The translations under genes were made by a program, and so were the position numbers. The notes beneath the pieces are model-generated. The model saw nothing but the letters and a program-made list of their open reading frames with translations. It had not been told where the DNA came from and made no database searches. From the NCBI GenBank assembly GCA_903847205.1, contig CAINDA010000035.1, forward strand, positions 62,001 to 126,000: 64,000 nucleotides of DNA, written 5' to 3'. The stretch comes from an uncultured Bacteroidota bacterium (GTDB lineage: Bacteria > Bacteroidota > Bacteroidia > 2-12-FULL-35-15). The stretch's first letter is position 1; each line of letters starts with the position of its first letter. Below, in pieces: positions 1 through 8,687 of this stretch.

Positions 1-1137
1 AATAATTTATGGCAGACTGCCAACCTCATTGCAACAGGAGTATTAAACCCTCCTGCCCCGCTGTGCGGAGCCAATTTCACAAGTAACAAAACTGTAGTAT
101 GCCAGAATTCATCCAATGCAATTACCTATACAAACACTTCTTATAACGGAACATTTACCAGTGTTTTATGGACATTCCCAGGAGGAACCCCGTCTTCATC
201 AACAGCAAACAGCCCGGTAGTTACCTATACAGTTCCCGGAAAATATGATGTAACATTAAAAGTAAAAAACGGAAACGATTCAGCAGTTTTGGCTAAAACA
301 GCCTGCGTTTCTGTACTTCCAAGCACTGGAAATGTATATCCCTTCACTGAAAGTTTTGAAACCACTGCTTCTCTTGACGGCCTGCAATGGTTCTCCAACA
401 GCTTTGATACTATCAATAAATGGCAGCTCACAAATACTGCATCATTCAGCGGTTCAAAATCAATAATGCTCAATAATTTTAATAATACAATGAGCACAAA
501 AGATGAACTGTACAGCAGCATCATTAATTTAACAGGGGCATCGGCATTGAACCTCAGCTTCAAATATGCTTATGCCAGAAAAGATACCAGCAGCCATGAC
601 CATCTTCAATTATATATTTCAAGCAACTGCAACAATACGTGGATACAGCGCCTTGATCTGGTAAGCCCTGAATTGGAAACAGTGCCTTTAACTGCAGCTT
701 CTTTTACTCCGGCAAACAGCAGTGAATGGAAACAGGCATCAGCTGTGATTCCTGTGCCCTTTATGAATTCTAGTTTCAGATTTAAATTTGTTTATATTTC
801 GAATGGAGGAAACAATATTTATATCGACGATATAAATTTAGATGTAAACGCGGGGATAAATAATTTTGATGCTCTAAACAGTTCTTTCAGGCTGTTTCCT
901 AATCCAGCAAAGGAGCAGGTTAATATTGCGTTTACATTACCGGAAGCAAAAAAAATCAACTTCTCAGTTTTAAATGTATTAGGGCAGACAATTTATAATG
1001 CAGGCAGCGAATATTATGGAGCAGGAGAACACAGTATAAACCTTGATATTACGGCTATTCCATCAGGAATGTATTTTGTAAAAGTATCTGATGGAATAAG
1101 TGATTTTAAGAAACCTCTGGTAATTATATCAAATTAA
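1..1137 (+). CDS. C-terminal part of a secreted T9SS protein with PKD domain (5' end outside window)
   Basis: The frame is open from base 1, so the gene begins before the window and the internal ATG at 289 is not its start. The visible part holds a PKD-like domain (about 1-300: FTSVLWTFPGGTPSS, then YTVPGKYDVTLKVKN), a beta-sandwich region beginning YPFTESFET, and a type A T9SS sorting domain at the end (FRLFPNPAKEQV, VLGQTIYN, IPSGMYFVKV). This layout suggests export through the type IX system and anchoring or release at the cell surface. The upstream text NNLWQTANLIATG resembles what precedes the PKD domain in Bacteroidota M43 (pappalysin-like) metalloproteases, but the catalytic domain is not in the window, so that identity is a guess. 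A lipoprotein gene follows after 13 bp. Confidence 0.85.
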   Translation, partial: NNLWQTANLIATGVLNPPAPLCGANFTSNKTVVCQNSSNAITYTNTSYNGTFTSVLWTFPGGTPSSSTANSPVVTYTVPGKYDVTLKVKNGNDSAVLAKTACVSVLPSTGNVYPFTESFETTASLDGLQWFSNSFDTINKWQLTNTASFSGSKSIMLNNFNNTMSTKDELYSSIINLTGASALNLSFKYAYARKDTSSHDHLQLYISSNCNNTWIQRLDLVSPELETVPLTAASFTPANSSEWKQASAVIPVPFMNSSFRFKFVYISNGGNNIYIDDINLDVNAGINNFDALNSSFRLFPNPAKEQVNIAFTLPEAKKINFSVLNVLGQTIYNAGSEYYGAGEHSINLDITAIPSGMYFVKVSDGISDFKKPLVIISN

Positions 1138-1150
1138 TTTCAAAAAGGAA

Positions 1151-1786
1151 ATGGCTCCCAATTTACATTTGAAAAATATCGCATTTATATTTCTTATTAT
1201 TCCATTGCTTAATTCATGTGTTACTCAGCATAAATTAATGACAGCAAAAACATTGCGTGTTATAGATAGAACTCCATATTTAATTGACCCCTTTGAAGAC
1301 TCCAAATACTTGCAGTTTTCTTCTGTGCAGATCTATAAAAAAGATTTTCTAACAACTTTAAAAAGCAAATTAGAAGAAGACAATATATCTGTAGTAGTTG
1401 ATTCAGTGCAACAAATTACAGATTACACACTTATTCTGTCAAAACTAAATATTAAGGAAACTATTATTGATTCTATTCTAGATGATATTTCTTCACCGGA
1501 TAACGGACAGACATTCTCTCTGCATGTTTGCACCATCTCTGCGGAAACTTCTATCTATAATTCAAAAGCTGTTCTTCTGGATGATTTTGCAAAAACTGAT
1601 TACAGTATTGAAGATTTGAGGGAGAGTCCCACTTTCACTGACTTTTTACTCGCTTTAATTTTCAGACACACCAAATGCTGCAGGTGCAAGGTGAGAAATC
1701 TTGCCTACAATATTTTTGAATACGTTGCCGAAGGCTGTGCAAAAAGTACTGCCAATGCAGTTGTTAACAGGATTATTAAACTATAG
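1151..1786 (+). CDS. Hypothetical lipoprotein
   Basis: This 211-residue protein begins with a lipoprotein signal: a charged start, a hydrophobic stretch and the lipobox LLNSC with the lipidated Cys near residue 23. The remainder has no family that I recognise. A Cys-rich patch (HTKCCRCKV) lies near residue 175, followed by a probable amphipathic C-terminus. It follows the T9SS protein after 13 bp and may be co-transcribed with it. Its stop codon overlaps the end of the convergent acs gene by 6 bp, so the two genes share their 3' ends with no room for a separate terminator. Confidence 0.75.
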   Translation: MAPNLHLKNIAFIFLIIPLLNSCVTQHKLMTAKTLRVIDRTPYLIDPFEDSKYLQFSSVQIYKKDFLTTLKSKLEEDNISVVVDSVQQITDYTLILSKLNIKETIIDSILDDISSPDNGQTFSLHVCTISAETSIYNSKAVLLDDFAKTDYSIEDLRESPTFTDFLLALIFRHTKCCRCKVRNLAYNIFEYVAEGCAKSTANAVVNRIIKL

Positions 1787-3676
1787 AACAGCTCCTATTT
1801 TAATTTCTTCAACCACTGACGGATCAAGCAATGTAGAAGTATCGCCGATATTAGCTAAATCATTTTCTGCGATCTTGCGTAAAATTCTTCTCATAATTTT
1901 TCCGCTTCTCGTTTTCGGAAGTCCTTTCACGATCTGTATTTTATCAGGCTTTGCAATAGGGCCCATATATTTTGTAACAGTCTGAATTATTTCACTCTTC
2001 AAATTATCAACATCCTTGCGCTCGTTATCACATATAACAAAAGCGTAAATCCCCCAGCCTTTTATATCGTGCGGGAAGCCCACTACTGCACTCTCTACAA
2101 TATCTGGATGTTCATTGATAGCATTTTCAATTTCGGCAGTACCGAGCAGATGCCCCGAAACTTTTATAACATCATCCACACGTCCGGTGATTCTGTAGTA
2201 GCCGTCTTCATCACGTCTGCAGCCATCGCCAGTAAAATAATATCCTTTATAAATATTGAAATACGTTTCTCTGCAGCGCTCGTGACTGCCGTAAGTGGTA
2301 CGGATTATTCCTGGCCAAGGAAATTTAAAACACAGCCTTCCTTCAATATTATTTCCATGCAATTCATTTCCCTTTTCATCAACCAATGCCGGTTGTATCC
2401 CCGGTAAGGGCAGTGTGGCAAAACCAGGTTTAGTTTTAGTAATTCCGGCCATTGCAGAAATCATCATACCGCCTGTTTCAGTCTGCCAATAGGTGTCAAC
2501 AATGGGACAGTTTTTCTTTCCGATATTTTCATTATACCAGTTCCAGGCTTCTTCATTGATTGGTTCACCAACGCTTCCCAAAACCCTCAGTGAATCGAGC
2601 TTATAAGGTTTCACAAAATCTAACCCCATTGCCTGCAGAGAACGAATGGCAGTTGGTGCAGTGTAAAATATATTTACTTTATGCTTATCAATCACATTCC
2701 AGAATCTTCCTGCATCAGGAAATGTGGGAATTCCTTCAAACATAAGTGTTGCGGCACCAGCCAGAAGCGGACCGTAAATTAAATAAGAATGTCCGGTAAT
2801 CCAGCCGACATCGGCAGTACACCAAAAAACATCACCGCTGTTATACTGAAAAACATTCCTAAACGTGTAATCTGTATATACCATATAGCCTGCAGTAGTA
2901 TGAACCACTCCTTTAGGCTTTCCGGTTGAACCGGATGTATAGAGAATAAAAAGAGTATCTTCCGAATCCATTGTTTCCGCAGGGCATACATCCGAAACTT
3001 TTTCCATTTCTTCCTGCCACCAAATATCGCGGTCCTTCTTCATTATCACATTTGTGTGAGTACGCTTAAGCACAATCACTTTTTTTACCGAAGCGCATAT
3101 CTCCAATGCTTCATCAACAACACTTTTCAAAGGAATATCTTTTGCCCCGCGAAAACCGCCGTCGGCAGTTATTACAATATTGCAGTCGGCATCCTGTATC
3201 CTGTCGGAAAGTGATTTAAAAGAAAATCCTCCGAAAACAACAGAGTGAATGGCCCCAATTCTTGCGCATGCTAAAACAGCTATCGTCAATTCAGGAACCA
3301 TAGGCATATAAATGCAGATACGGTCGCCTTTTTTTGCACCATTATGTTTCAATACATTCGCAAAGCGGCACACTTCTGAGTGCAGTTCTTTGTAAGAAAT
3401 TTTTTTTGCTGCTTCATCCGGATTATTAGGTTCCCAAATCAATGCAGTTTGATCACCGCGTTTTTCGAGATGACGGTCCAAACAATTCTCCGTAATATTC
3501 AGCTTTCCGCCGCTGAACCATTTTACATCCGGTTCATTAAAATTCCATTCAAGAGTTTTATCCCATTTCCTGCGCCAGGTAAACAGCTCAGCCTGCTCCG
3601 CCCAGAATGCTTCCGGATTTTCTACACTGTTTTTATATGCCTGCTGGTATTGTTCAAATGTTGTGATACGTTCCAT
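1781..3676 (-). CDS. acs: Acetyl-CoA synthetase (AMP-forming)
   Basis: This enzyme activates acetate with ATP and CoA to acetyl-CoA through acetyl-AMP, in the cytoplasm. The 631 residues match the usual length for Acs. The adenylate-forming signatures are all visible: YTSGSTGKPKG (about 246-256), YWQTETGG, YFTGDGCRRDEDGYYRITGR, and the C-terminal PKTRSGKIMRRIL with the catalytic Lys593. In characterised Acs enzymes that lysine is the site of inhibitory acetylation. The N-terminal ACAS_N region (FWAEQAELFTW) is intact. The gene stands alone, transcribed away from the repeat-bearing spacer at 3.7-4.7 kb. Confidence 0.97.
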   Translation of the reverse strand: MERITTFEQYQQAYKNSVENPEAFWAEQAELFTWRRKWDKTLEWNFNEPDVKWFSGGKLNITENCLDRHLEKRGDQTALIWEPNNPDEAAKKISYKELHSEVCRFANVLKHNGAKKGDRICIYMPMVPELTIAVLACARIGAIHSVVFGGFSFKSLSDRIQDADCNIVITADGGFRGAKDIPLKSVVDEALEICASVKKVIVLKRTHTNVIMKKDRDIWWQEEMEKVSDVCPAETMDSEDTLFILYTSGSTGKPKGVVHTTAGYMVYTDYTFRNVFQYNSGDVFWCTADVGWITGHSYLIYGPLLAGAATLMFEGIPTFPDAGRFWNVIDKHKVNIFYTAPTAIRSLQAMGLDFVKPYKLDSLRVLGSVGEPINEEAWNWYNENIGKKNCPIVDTYWQTETGGMMISAMAGITKTKPGFATLPLPGIQPALVDEKGNELHGNNIEGRLCFKFPWPGIIRTTYGSHERCRETYFNIYKGYYFTGDGCRRDEDGYYRITGRVDDVIKVSGHLLGTAEIENAINEHPDIVESAVVGFPHDIKGWGIYAFVICDNERKDVDNLKSEIIQTVTKYMGPIAKPDKIQIVKGLPKTRSGKIMRRILRKIAENDLANIGDTSTLLDPSVVEEIKIGAVL

Positions 3677-3717
3677 AAATTTATATTTTAATAAATTGAG
3701 AAATCAAAAGAGCAAAT

Positions 3718-3725
3718 CAAAATTA
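3718..3725 (-). promoter_or_regulatory. Candidate -7 element for acs
   Basis: On the minus strand this reads TAATTTTG, matching the Bacteroidota -7 consensus TAnnTTTG, about 40 bp before the acs start codon. A clear -33 TTTG at the usual spacing was not found, so this is tentative. Confidence 0.35.
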
Positions 3726-4070
3726 AGAAAAGAAACAGCTGATTTATTTTTAATTTTAACTATATTTATTAGGATAGTTTAAAGTTGATAGTTATGTGTA
3801 AATATATTGTTCACTGCACAGATTTTGCGGTTGAAACGGGTTACGACTTTAAAGCAGTTGTTAAAAGCAGCGGGTTTGGACTATATCCTGTTGTTAATTT
3901 ATGTTTAGCCTATTTAGTGCTTGATTCGAGCTGTATCTTTTGATAACCTTAAGTTTCGGATTTCGGTTTGGGTTAAAAAAAATTACCGAAGTGCAGTAAC
4001 AGATGTTAAACATCTATTTCCGCTTAAATTAGCAGAATCCCATCCTGTTCAATTACTCTTCCCATGTGTT

Positions 4071-4310
4071 TTCTTGAAATTGAGTTTGTTTTCTGGAAGT
4101 CCTATTTGTTTTCTGGAGATCAAGTTGATTTTCTGGAAATCCCGTTGGTTTTCCGGAAATCCTGCTTGTTTCATGGAATTCGAGTTTGTTTTCTGGAAAT
4201 TGAGTTTGTTTTTTGGAAATCGAGATTGTTTTCCCGAAATCGAGATTGTTTTCTGGAAATCCTGCTTGTTTTCTGGAAATTGAGATTGTTTTCTGGAAAT
4301 TGAGTTTGTT
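4071..4310. repeat. Tandem array, twelve 20-bp units
   Basis: Twelve consecutive units of exactly 20 bp, each reading roughly TTCTGGAAAT followed by a variable YNNGNTTGTT half, start at 4071, 4091, 4111 and so on to 4291. The TTCTGGAAAT half is well kept. The second half alternates among TGAGTTTGTT, CCTGCTTGTT and CGAGATTGTT. A partial unit (4061-4070) precedes the array. Because 20 is not a multiple of 3, all three frames stay open for some length, which produces spurious reading frames rich in FLEIEFVFWK-like text. No gene is supported here. The array lies in the divergent spacer between acs and the accessory gene at 4724. Confidence 0.9.
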
Positions 4311-4510
4311 TAAAGTGAAACAGGCAAGTTTATGGAAACCTCAAGCAAGTTTAAAGAGATGCGAGCAAGTTTATGGAACCAACGAGCAAGTTTAAAGAGA
4401 TGCGAGCAAGTTTATGGAACCAGCCAAGTAGTTTAAAGTTGTGAAACTAAGTTTATGGAACCAGCCAGCTAGTTTAAGGTGATTGCATCAAGTTTCATTG
4501 AGATTCAAGC
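4311..4510. repeat. Second tandem array with alternating 20/21-bp units (41-bp dimer)
   Basis: Directly after the first array, the motif AAGTTTA recurs at about 4326, 4347, 4367, 4388, 4408, 4429, 4449, 4471 and 4490, with spacings alternating between 21 and 20 bp. Two unit types alternate: AAGTTTATGGAACC and AAGTTTAAAGAGATGCGAGC, so the true repeat is a 41-bp dimer, about four and a half copies, decaying toward 4510. Both unit types share a GTTT...TGGAA core with the first array, which suggests common origin. Confidence 0.85.
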
Positions 4511-4723
4511 ATCTGGACTCTATTTTAGTATAATGCAATTTCCATAAACATTTAAGTCCTTCGGTTCGCACAAAAACGCTTAACTAAAGGCAATGATTTA
4601 TAATATAAGGTATATTTGCGGGAGAAGAAGTACCTGATTTGGTATAAATAATTCACAATGCTATCGCGATTATCTGTCTATAATTATGAGGAATGAGCTA
4701 ACTTTAAACTAACCAGTAATTAA
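4511..4723. other. Non-coding leader of the accessory gene
   Basis: No gene is visible here. A possible -7 element TATATTTG lies at 4611-4618 on the plus strand, about 105 bp before the gene at 4724. I could not find a matching -33 element. The stretch 3726-4060 between acs and the arrays likewise holds nothing I recognise. Confidence 0.4.
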
Positions 4724-5557
4724 ATGATGAAAGAAGTTGACATGGATCAGAAAATTAAACAGGACTTTGACCTGCTAATTAAAACTTCAATGGAAATTGG
4801 AAATAAATTAGCTGGTCAGAAAATCCCTGAAGGAATTAATTACATCCATTATGCAGAAGGTTTAGGGCAGAAAACAATTAATCACATTCTGACAGCAAGG
4901 TATTTAATGGATGGATACCATCTTGGTTTGGGCAATAATTTGTATGAAGGGAAAATAGACTTTTCCTCAATAGCTATTTTAACAAGGGCAGCATTAGAGA
5001 CATACTTAACATTTAATCATATTTTTATTGCGCCTGAAAACGAAGATGAAAAACGTTTTCGTTATACTCTTTGGGATATTGGAGGTTATTTGGACAGACA
5101 AGACTTTGAACCAACGAATGATGAATTTATTGCTTTAAAGGAAAGTGAAAGATTAGCGATTGAACGTTTAAGAAAAGAACTAAAAGAAAAAAATATATTC
5201 AAAGAACTCTCACCTAAAAATCAAAAACAAGCATTAAATGGACAATGGAAACTTGATAAGTATTGGGGAGACCTTGCAGTGGGAGCATGCTTTAAGAAAG
5301 AATTTTTCAGACAACAATATAAATTTCTTTGTGGCTATGCACATTCAAGCAGATTAAGTATTATTCAAATTCAACAAAACAAAACAATTGAAGGGCAACG
5401 TGAAATGGCAAAAGCATCAATGGGGGTTTTAATGGTTGTTCTTGCAAAATATATTTACGACTATATTCACCTTCTACCACAACTAGAAGAAGTAAAAAAT
5501 AATATAGAAAAGTATCCAATTATAAAAGTATGGAAAGCAATAGGAGAAGAAATATAA
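4724..5557 (+). CDS. Hypothetical protein, accessory, HEPN/DUF5677-like helical protein
   Basis: This 277-residue, mostly helical, cytoplasmic protein has no signal peptide or membrane segment. I do not recognise the family with confidence. The run ALETYLTFNHIF near residue 90 and FLCGYAHSSRLS near residue 200 recall the conserved patterns of DUF5677-like proteins common in accessory regions. The central part is rich in Lys and Glu (LRKELKEKNIFKELSPKNQK). Its DNA looks more AT-rich than neighbouring genes and its product has no functional link to them, which suggests transfer. ATG at 4724 is used; ATG at 4742 is an equally possible start. It is flanked upstream by the repeat arrays. Confidence 0.6.
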   Translation: MMKEVDMDQKIKQDFDLLIKTSMEIGNKLAGQKIPEGINYIHYAEGLGQKTINHILTARYLMDGYHLGLGNNLYEGKIDFSSIAILTRAALETYLTFNHIFIAPENEDEKRFRYTLWDIGGYLDRQDFEPTNDEFIALKESERLAIERLRKELKEKNIFKELSPKNQKQALNGQWKLDKYWGDLAVGACFKKEFFRQQYKFLCGYAHSSRLSIIQIQQNKTIEGQREMAKASMGVLMVVLAKYIYDYIHLLPQLEEVKNNIEKYPIIKVWKAIGEEI

Positions 5558-5638
5558 CTGCACATAAAATAAGATTTATGAAATAAGTATTGGCGGGAAA
5601 GAGTCGTTAACCCACATTAAAACTAATTGCCTATCAGC

Positions 5639-7750
5639 ATGAAAAAACAAGTCTGGCTTCATATCTACCGCCTTATAAAACCTCACCGCAAAAAATTTCT
5701 GCTTGCAGTATTCATCACCCTGCTCAGCACTGGCGCTACCCTTGTTGAACCTTTAGTTTACCGCGAAGCTATCAATGATATTGCTGGTTTATTTGTTGAG
5801 CAGGCAAAGGAAGATGTCAGAAATGAAAACATACTGGCTGAAGAAAGCAGCCCGGCAGTCGAAAACACTGTAACTGCAGACAGCACAGATACTGAAGATA
5901 ACACCGCAGAAGCTGACAGCACAGCTGTGGACGACAGCACAGCGTCTGAGATTTATAATACCACAGCAGGAGACAATGCTGCCAAAAAGGATAGCACGCC
6001 TGTTTCAAATTTAGCAGAAACAAAAATTGCAGCTCCCGAAAAAACAATAGTCAAGCCACCTCATATAAAGCATCCTCACTCCAAAACCCACGTTGCCGGC
6101 CGTACTCCAGAAGAAGCAATTGAAACGTTAGGATGGGCTGTACTGATTTTATTTATTGTAAATATTATCGGATACATTCTTTGGCTCATCGGCGATAACA
6201 TGCATGTGCGCCTAAGCTGCCTTATAGAACAGCGTTTTATACAAGGCGCCTTTGCTCATGTGCTGCGCCTCCCTCTGGCATTTTTCTCCAAACGCTCACC
6301 TTCCGCCATTTCAAAACAGATTGATCAGAGCGAAGAAGTGTCCGGAATTGTAAATGCCCTTGCACAGGAAATACTTCCCGAAATCATAGGCCTGTTTGGT
6401 ATTCTGGCAATTATGTTTTGGCAGAATCCCGAACTCACACTTGTTTCCATTGCTGTAATTCCCTTGTATTTATTGATTGCATGGAGATCTTCCAAAAAAT
6501 TAGAAACTGGACTTGATACTTATTACGAAAGATGGGAAGAAGTAAGCGGCAGAATTGTAGGTGCACTAACCGGCATTAAAACTGTAAAACTAAGCGGTGC
6601 AGAAGCCGGCGAGGTCAACAACTATCAAAAAATTTCAGCTGAAGCATATAAAAATTATGTCGATCGCGCGCTGCTCTCCAACAAATTCACATTCTGGCAG
6701 GGAATACTCACAAATATTTCAACAGCACTGGTGCTGGGTTATGGCGGTTATCTGGCATTGCTTCATAAAATTACTCCGGGTGATGTAGTTATGTTTGTTA
6801 CTTACCTCGACAGACTCTACTCCCCTATTGATGCACTCAGCAGCTTAGGTGTAAATCTGCAGCAGCATGTAGCTTCCATTTCACGGGCCTTCCGCCTGCT
6901 CGATAATAATATTGAAGAAAAACCCGGGAAAGAATTGAAACTGACCAAAGGCTTAATCGAATTCAAAAACGTTCACTTCGGCTATACACCCGAACGCGAA
7001 GTGCTGAAGGGATTAAATATTAGGTTTGAATCAGGAAAAATTACCGCAATTGTCGGCGGAAGCGGTGCTGGTAAAACTACTGCTGTTGATTTAATCCTTA
7101 AATTATATGAACCTCAGAGCGGAGAAATCCTTGTTGACGGCACTCTTCTCAGCACAATTGATCCTTCAAGCATCCGTTCTCAGATAGGCATGGTATCAGC
7201 CGATGCTGCTATATTCGGCGGCACACTGGCAAATAATATCCGCTACAAAAAACAAGATGCCACAGATGAAGAAGTAATGAAGGCAGCGGAAAGTGCAGGT
7301 TTAAAAAATGCAATTGCCCGTTTGCCGGAAGGTTTGAATACTATCATAGGCCAAAACGGAATGGGGCTCTCAGTGGGTGAAAGACAGCGGGTAAATATTG
7401 CACGTGTACTGCTCAGCGAAACAAAAATTCTTATTCTTGATGAAGCCACAGCGAACCTTGATTACAATACAGAAGCTCAGATAAAAAGCGCCATTGAACA
7501 GCTGCGCAGCAAAAGCACCATCATTATTATTGCCCACCGTTACAGCATGGTGCATGATGCCGATCATGTAATTGTTTTAGGCGAAGGGACTATTTTAGAA
7601 AGCGGAACACCTGCAGAGCTCATCAAAAAGAAAGGCTGGTTTGCCGACTTCGCAAATGCCACAGAAACTGAAAATTCTGAAGAGGAAACCGAAGAAGAAA
7701 CAGAAGAAGAAGCTGAGGAAGAAAGCGAAGAAGAAGCCGATGAGGATTAA
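5639..7750 (+). CDS. ABC exporter, fused permease and ATPase
   Basis: This type I ABC exporter half-transporter probably works as a homodimer in the inner membrane; the substrate is unknown. A transmembrane domain (first helix about 17-40, further helices 165-440) is followed by an ATPase domain. The ATPase has Walker A GGSGAGKT (about 472-480), a variant signature LSVGE (577-581, usually LSGGQ), Walker B ILILDEA with D601 and E602, and an H-loop (IIAHRY). Two oddities stand out: an insert of about 110 residues (about 52-159) rich in Asp, Ser, Thr, Ala and Glu directly after the first helix, and an acidic C-terminal tail of about 27 residues, nearly all Glu. I chose ATG at 5639; TTG at 5627 would only add four residues. 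Confidence 0.9.
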   Translation: MKKQVWLHIYRLIKPHRKKFLLAVFITLLSTGATLVEPLVYREAINDIAGLFVEQAKEDVRNENILAEESSPAVENTVTADSTDTEDNTAEADSTAVDDSTASEIYNTTAGDNAAKKDSTPVSNLAETKIAAPEKTIVKPPHIKHPHSKTHVAGRTPEEAIETLGWAVLILFIVNIIGYILWLIGDNMHVRLSCLIEQRFIQGAFAHVLRLPLAFFSKRSPSAISKQIDQSEEVSGIVNALAQEILPEIIGLFGILAIMFWQNPELTLVSIAVIPLYLLIAWRSSKKLETGLDTYYERWEEVSGRIVGALTGIKTVKLSGAEAGEVNNYQKISAEAYKNYVDRALLSNKFTFWQGILTNISTALVLGYGGYLALLHKITPGDVVMFVTYLDRLYSPIDALSSLGVNLQQHVASISRAFRLLDNNIEEKPGKELKLTKGLIEFKNVHFGYTPEREVLKGLNIRFESGKITAIVGGSGAGKTTAVDLILKLYEPQSGEILVDGTLLSTIDPSSIRSQIGMVSADAAIFGGTLANNIRYKKQDATDEEVMKAAESAGLKNAIARLPEGLNTIIGQNGMGLSVGERQRVNIARVLLSETKILILDEATANLDYNTEAQIKSAIEQLRSKSTIIIIAHRYSMVHDADHVIVLGEGTILESGTPAELIKKKGWFADFANATETENSEEETEEETEEEAEEESEEEADED

Positions 7751-7798
7751 ATCCCTGTCTTCAGTCTTCATTGTAAAAATATGTTTTTCTATAACTAC

Positions 7799-8599
7799 TT
7801 ACTTCGATAATTCAATACTGCGGTCTCTTGCTTTAACAATGCCTTTCTGAATATTTTCTCCAACATGTGCGTCCTCAAAAACAGAAAGCGCTGCTTCGGT
7901 GGTACCGCCTTTTGATGCAACAGCTTTTATCAATTCATCTAATGATTTGTCGGCATTATTAATCAGATGAAAAGCACCAAGCATTGTCTGTTTTACAAAC
8001 ATTGCTGCAACTGCATCATCAAATCCCATTTTTTTTCCTGCGTCAATCATGTGTTTTACAATGTAAAAGAAATACGCAGGCCCGCTGCCACTCAATGCAG
8101 TAACAGCATCTAATAAATCTTCGTTCTCAAGAAATACCGAACGGCCTGTTGTTCCCAATAAATTTTCTGCTTTTCTTATGAGTTCTATTGGTAAAGCTTT
8201 ACCGGCAGTAAATGCAGTCATGCCCATCCCCAGTTCAGCAGGAGAATTAGGCATTGCACGTATGATAAAAGAATTATACAATGCCTCTTCAATGCGTTTT
8301 ATTTTAACGCCTGCCATGATGGAAATAATACATTTCGCCGCCTGCACAACAAGTTTTAATTCTGCTGCCAGTGCATCAAAATCCTGAGGTTTCACAGCAA
8401 TAATTATAATATCGCTTTCCGCAATTTCAGGATCATTCACAACCGTTACCCTTCCGATATTCAGTTTTACTAATTCCTGTTTTCTGACATCATTTTTTTC
8501 GGCAAGAAGCAAATCTTCTTTGGTAACAATATTGTATTTCAAAAATGCGCGAGCATAAATCAAACCCATATTACCGCATCCGATGATTGTAATTTTCAT
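7799..8599 (-). CDS. proC: Pyrroline-5-carboxylate reductase
   Basis: The enzyme catalyses the last step of proline synthesis, reducing pyrroline-5-carboxylate with NAD(P)H. The 266 residues match the family length. The N-terminal Rossmann fold is seen as IIGCGNMG (about 5-12), followed by IIIIAVKPQD, RAMPNSPAELG, and the C-terminal signature ALSGSGPAYFFYIVKHMIDAG, which forms the dimer core and substrate site. It is a single-gene unit, convergent with the ABC exporter (48 bp between stops) and divergent from the HAD gene, with an 88-bp spacer between starts. Confidence 0.96.
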   Translation of the reverse strand: MKITIIGCGNMGLIYARAFLKYNIVTKEDLLLAEKNDVRKQELVKLNIGRVTVVNDPEIAESDIIIIAVKPQDFDALAAELKLVVQAAKCIISIMAGVKIKRIEEALYNSFIIRAMPNSPAELGMGMTAFTAGKALPIELIRKAENLLGTTGRSVFLENEDLLDAVTALSGSGPAYFFYIVKHMIDAGKKMGFDDAVAAMFVKQTMLGAFHLINNADKSLDELIKAVASKGGTTEAALSVFEDAHVGENIQKGIVKARDRSIELSK

Positions 8600-8687
8600 T
8601 TTATATTTTTTAGGAAAGCAAAATTAAAACAAAAATGTCCGGTTTGATTTTATTTTTCACAACCTTTGCCTTTGTAAAACTAACAGA

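Noticed and set aside
289-1137. ATG at 289 as the start of the first gene
   Set aside because: The same frame is open to base 1 and encodes the first half of the PKD domain, so this ATG is internal.
3921-4395. Overlapping open frames of 60-120 codons across the repeat arrays
   Set aside because: A 20-bp period keeps several frames open by chance; the products are pure repeat translation (FLEIEFVFWK) with no start signals or homologues.
4071-4510. Possible CRISPR array
   Set aside because: Units follow one another with no unique spacers and there are no cas genes nearby; it is a tandem repeat.
5627-5638. TTG start for the ABC exporter
   Set aside because: The ATG at 5639 begins the conserved basic N-terminus; four extra residues from a rare start codon are not needed.
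5817-6047. Minus-strand open frames within the ABC exporter gene
   Set aside because: They are the antisense of a low-complexity coding segment with few stops by composition.
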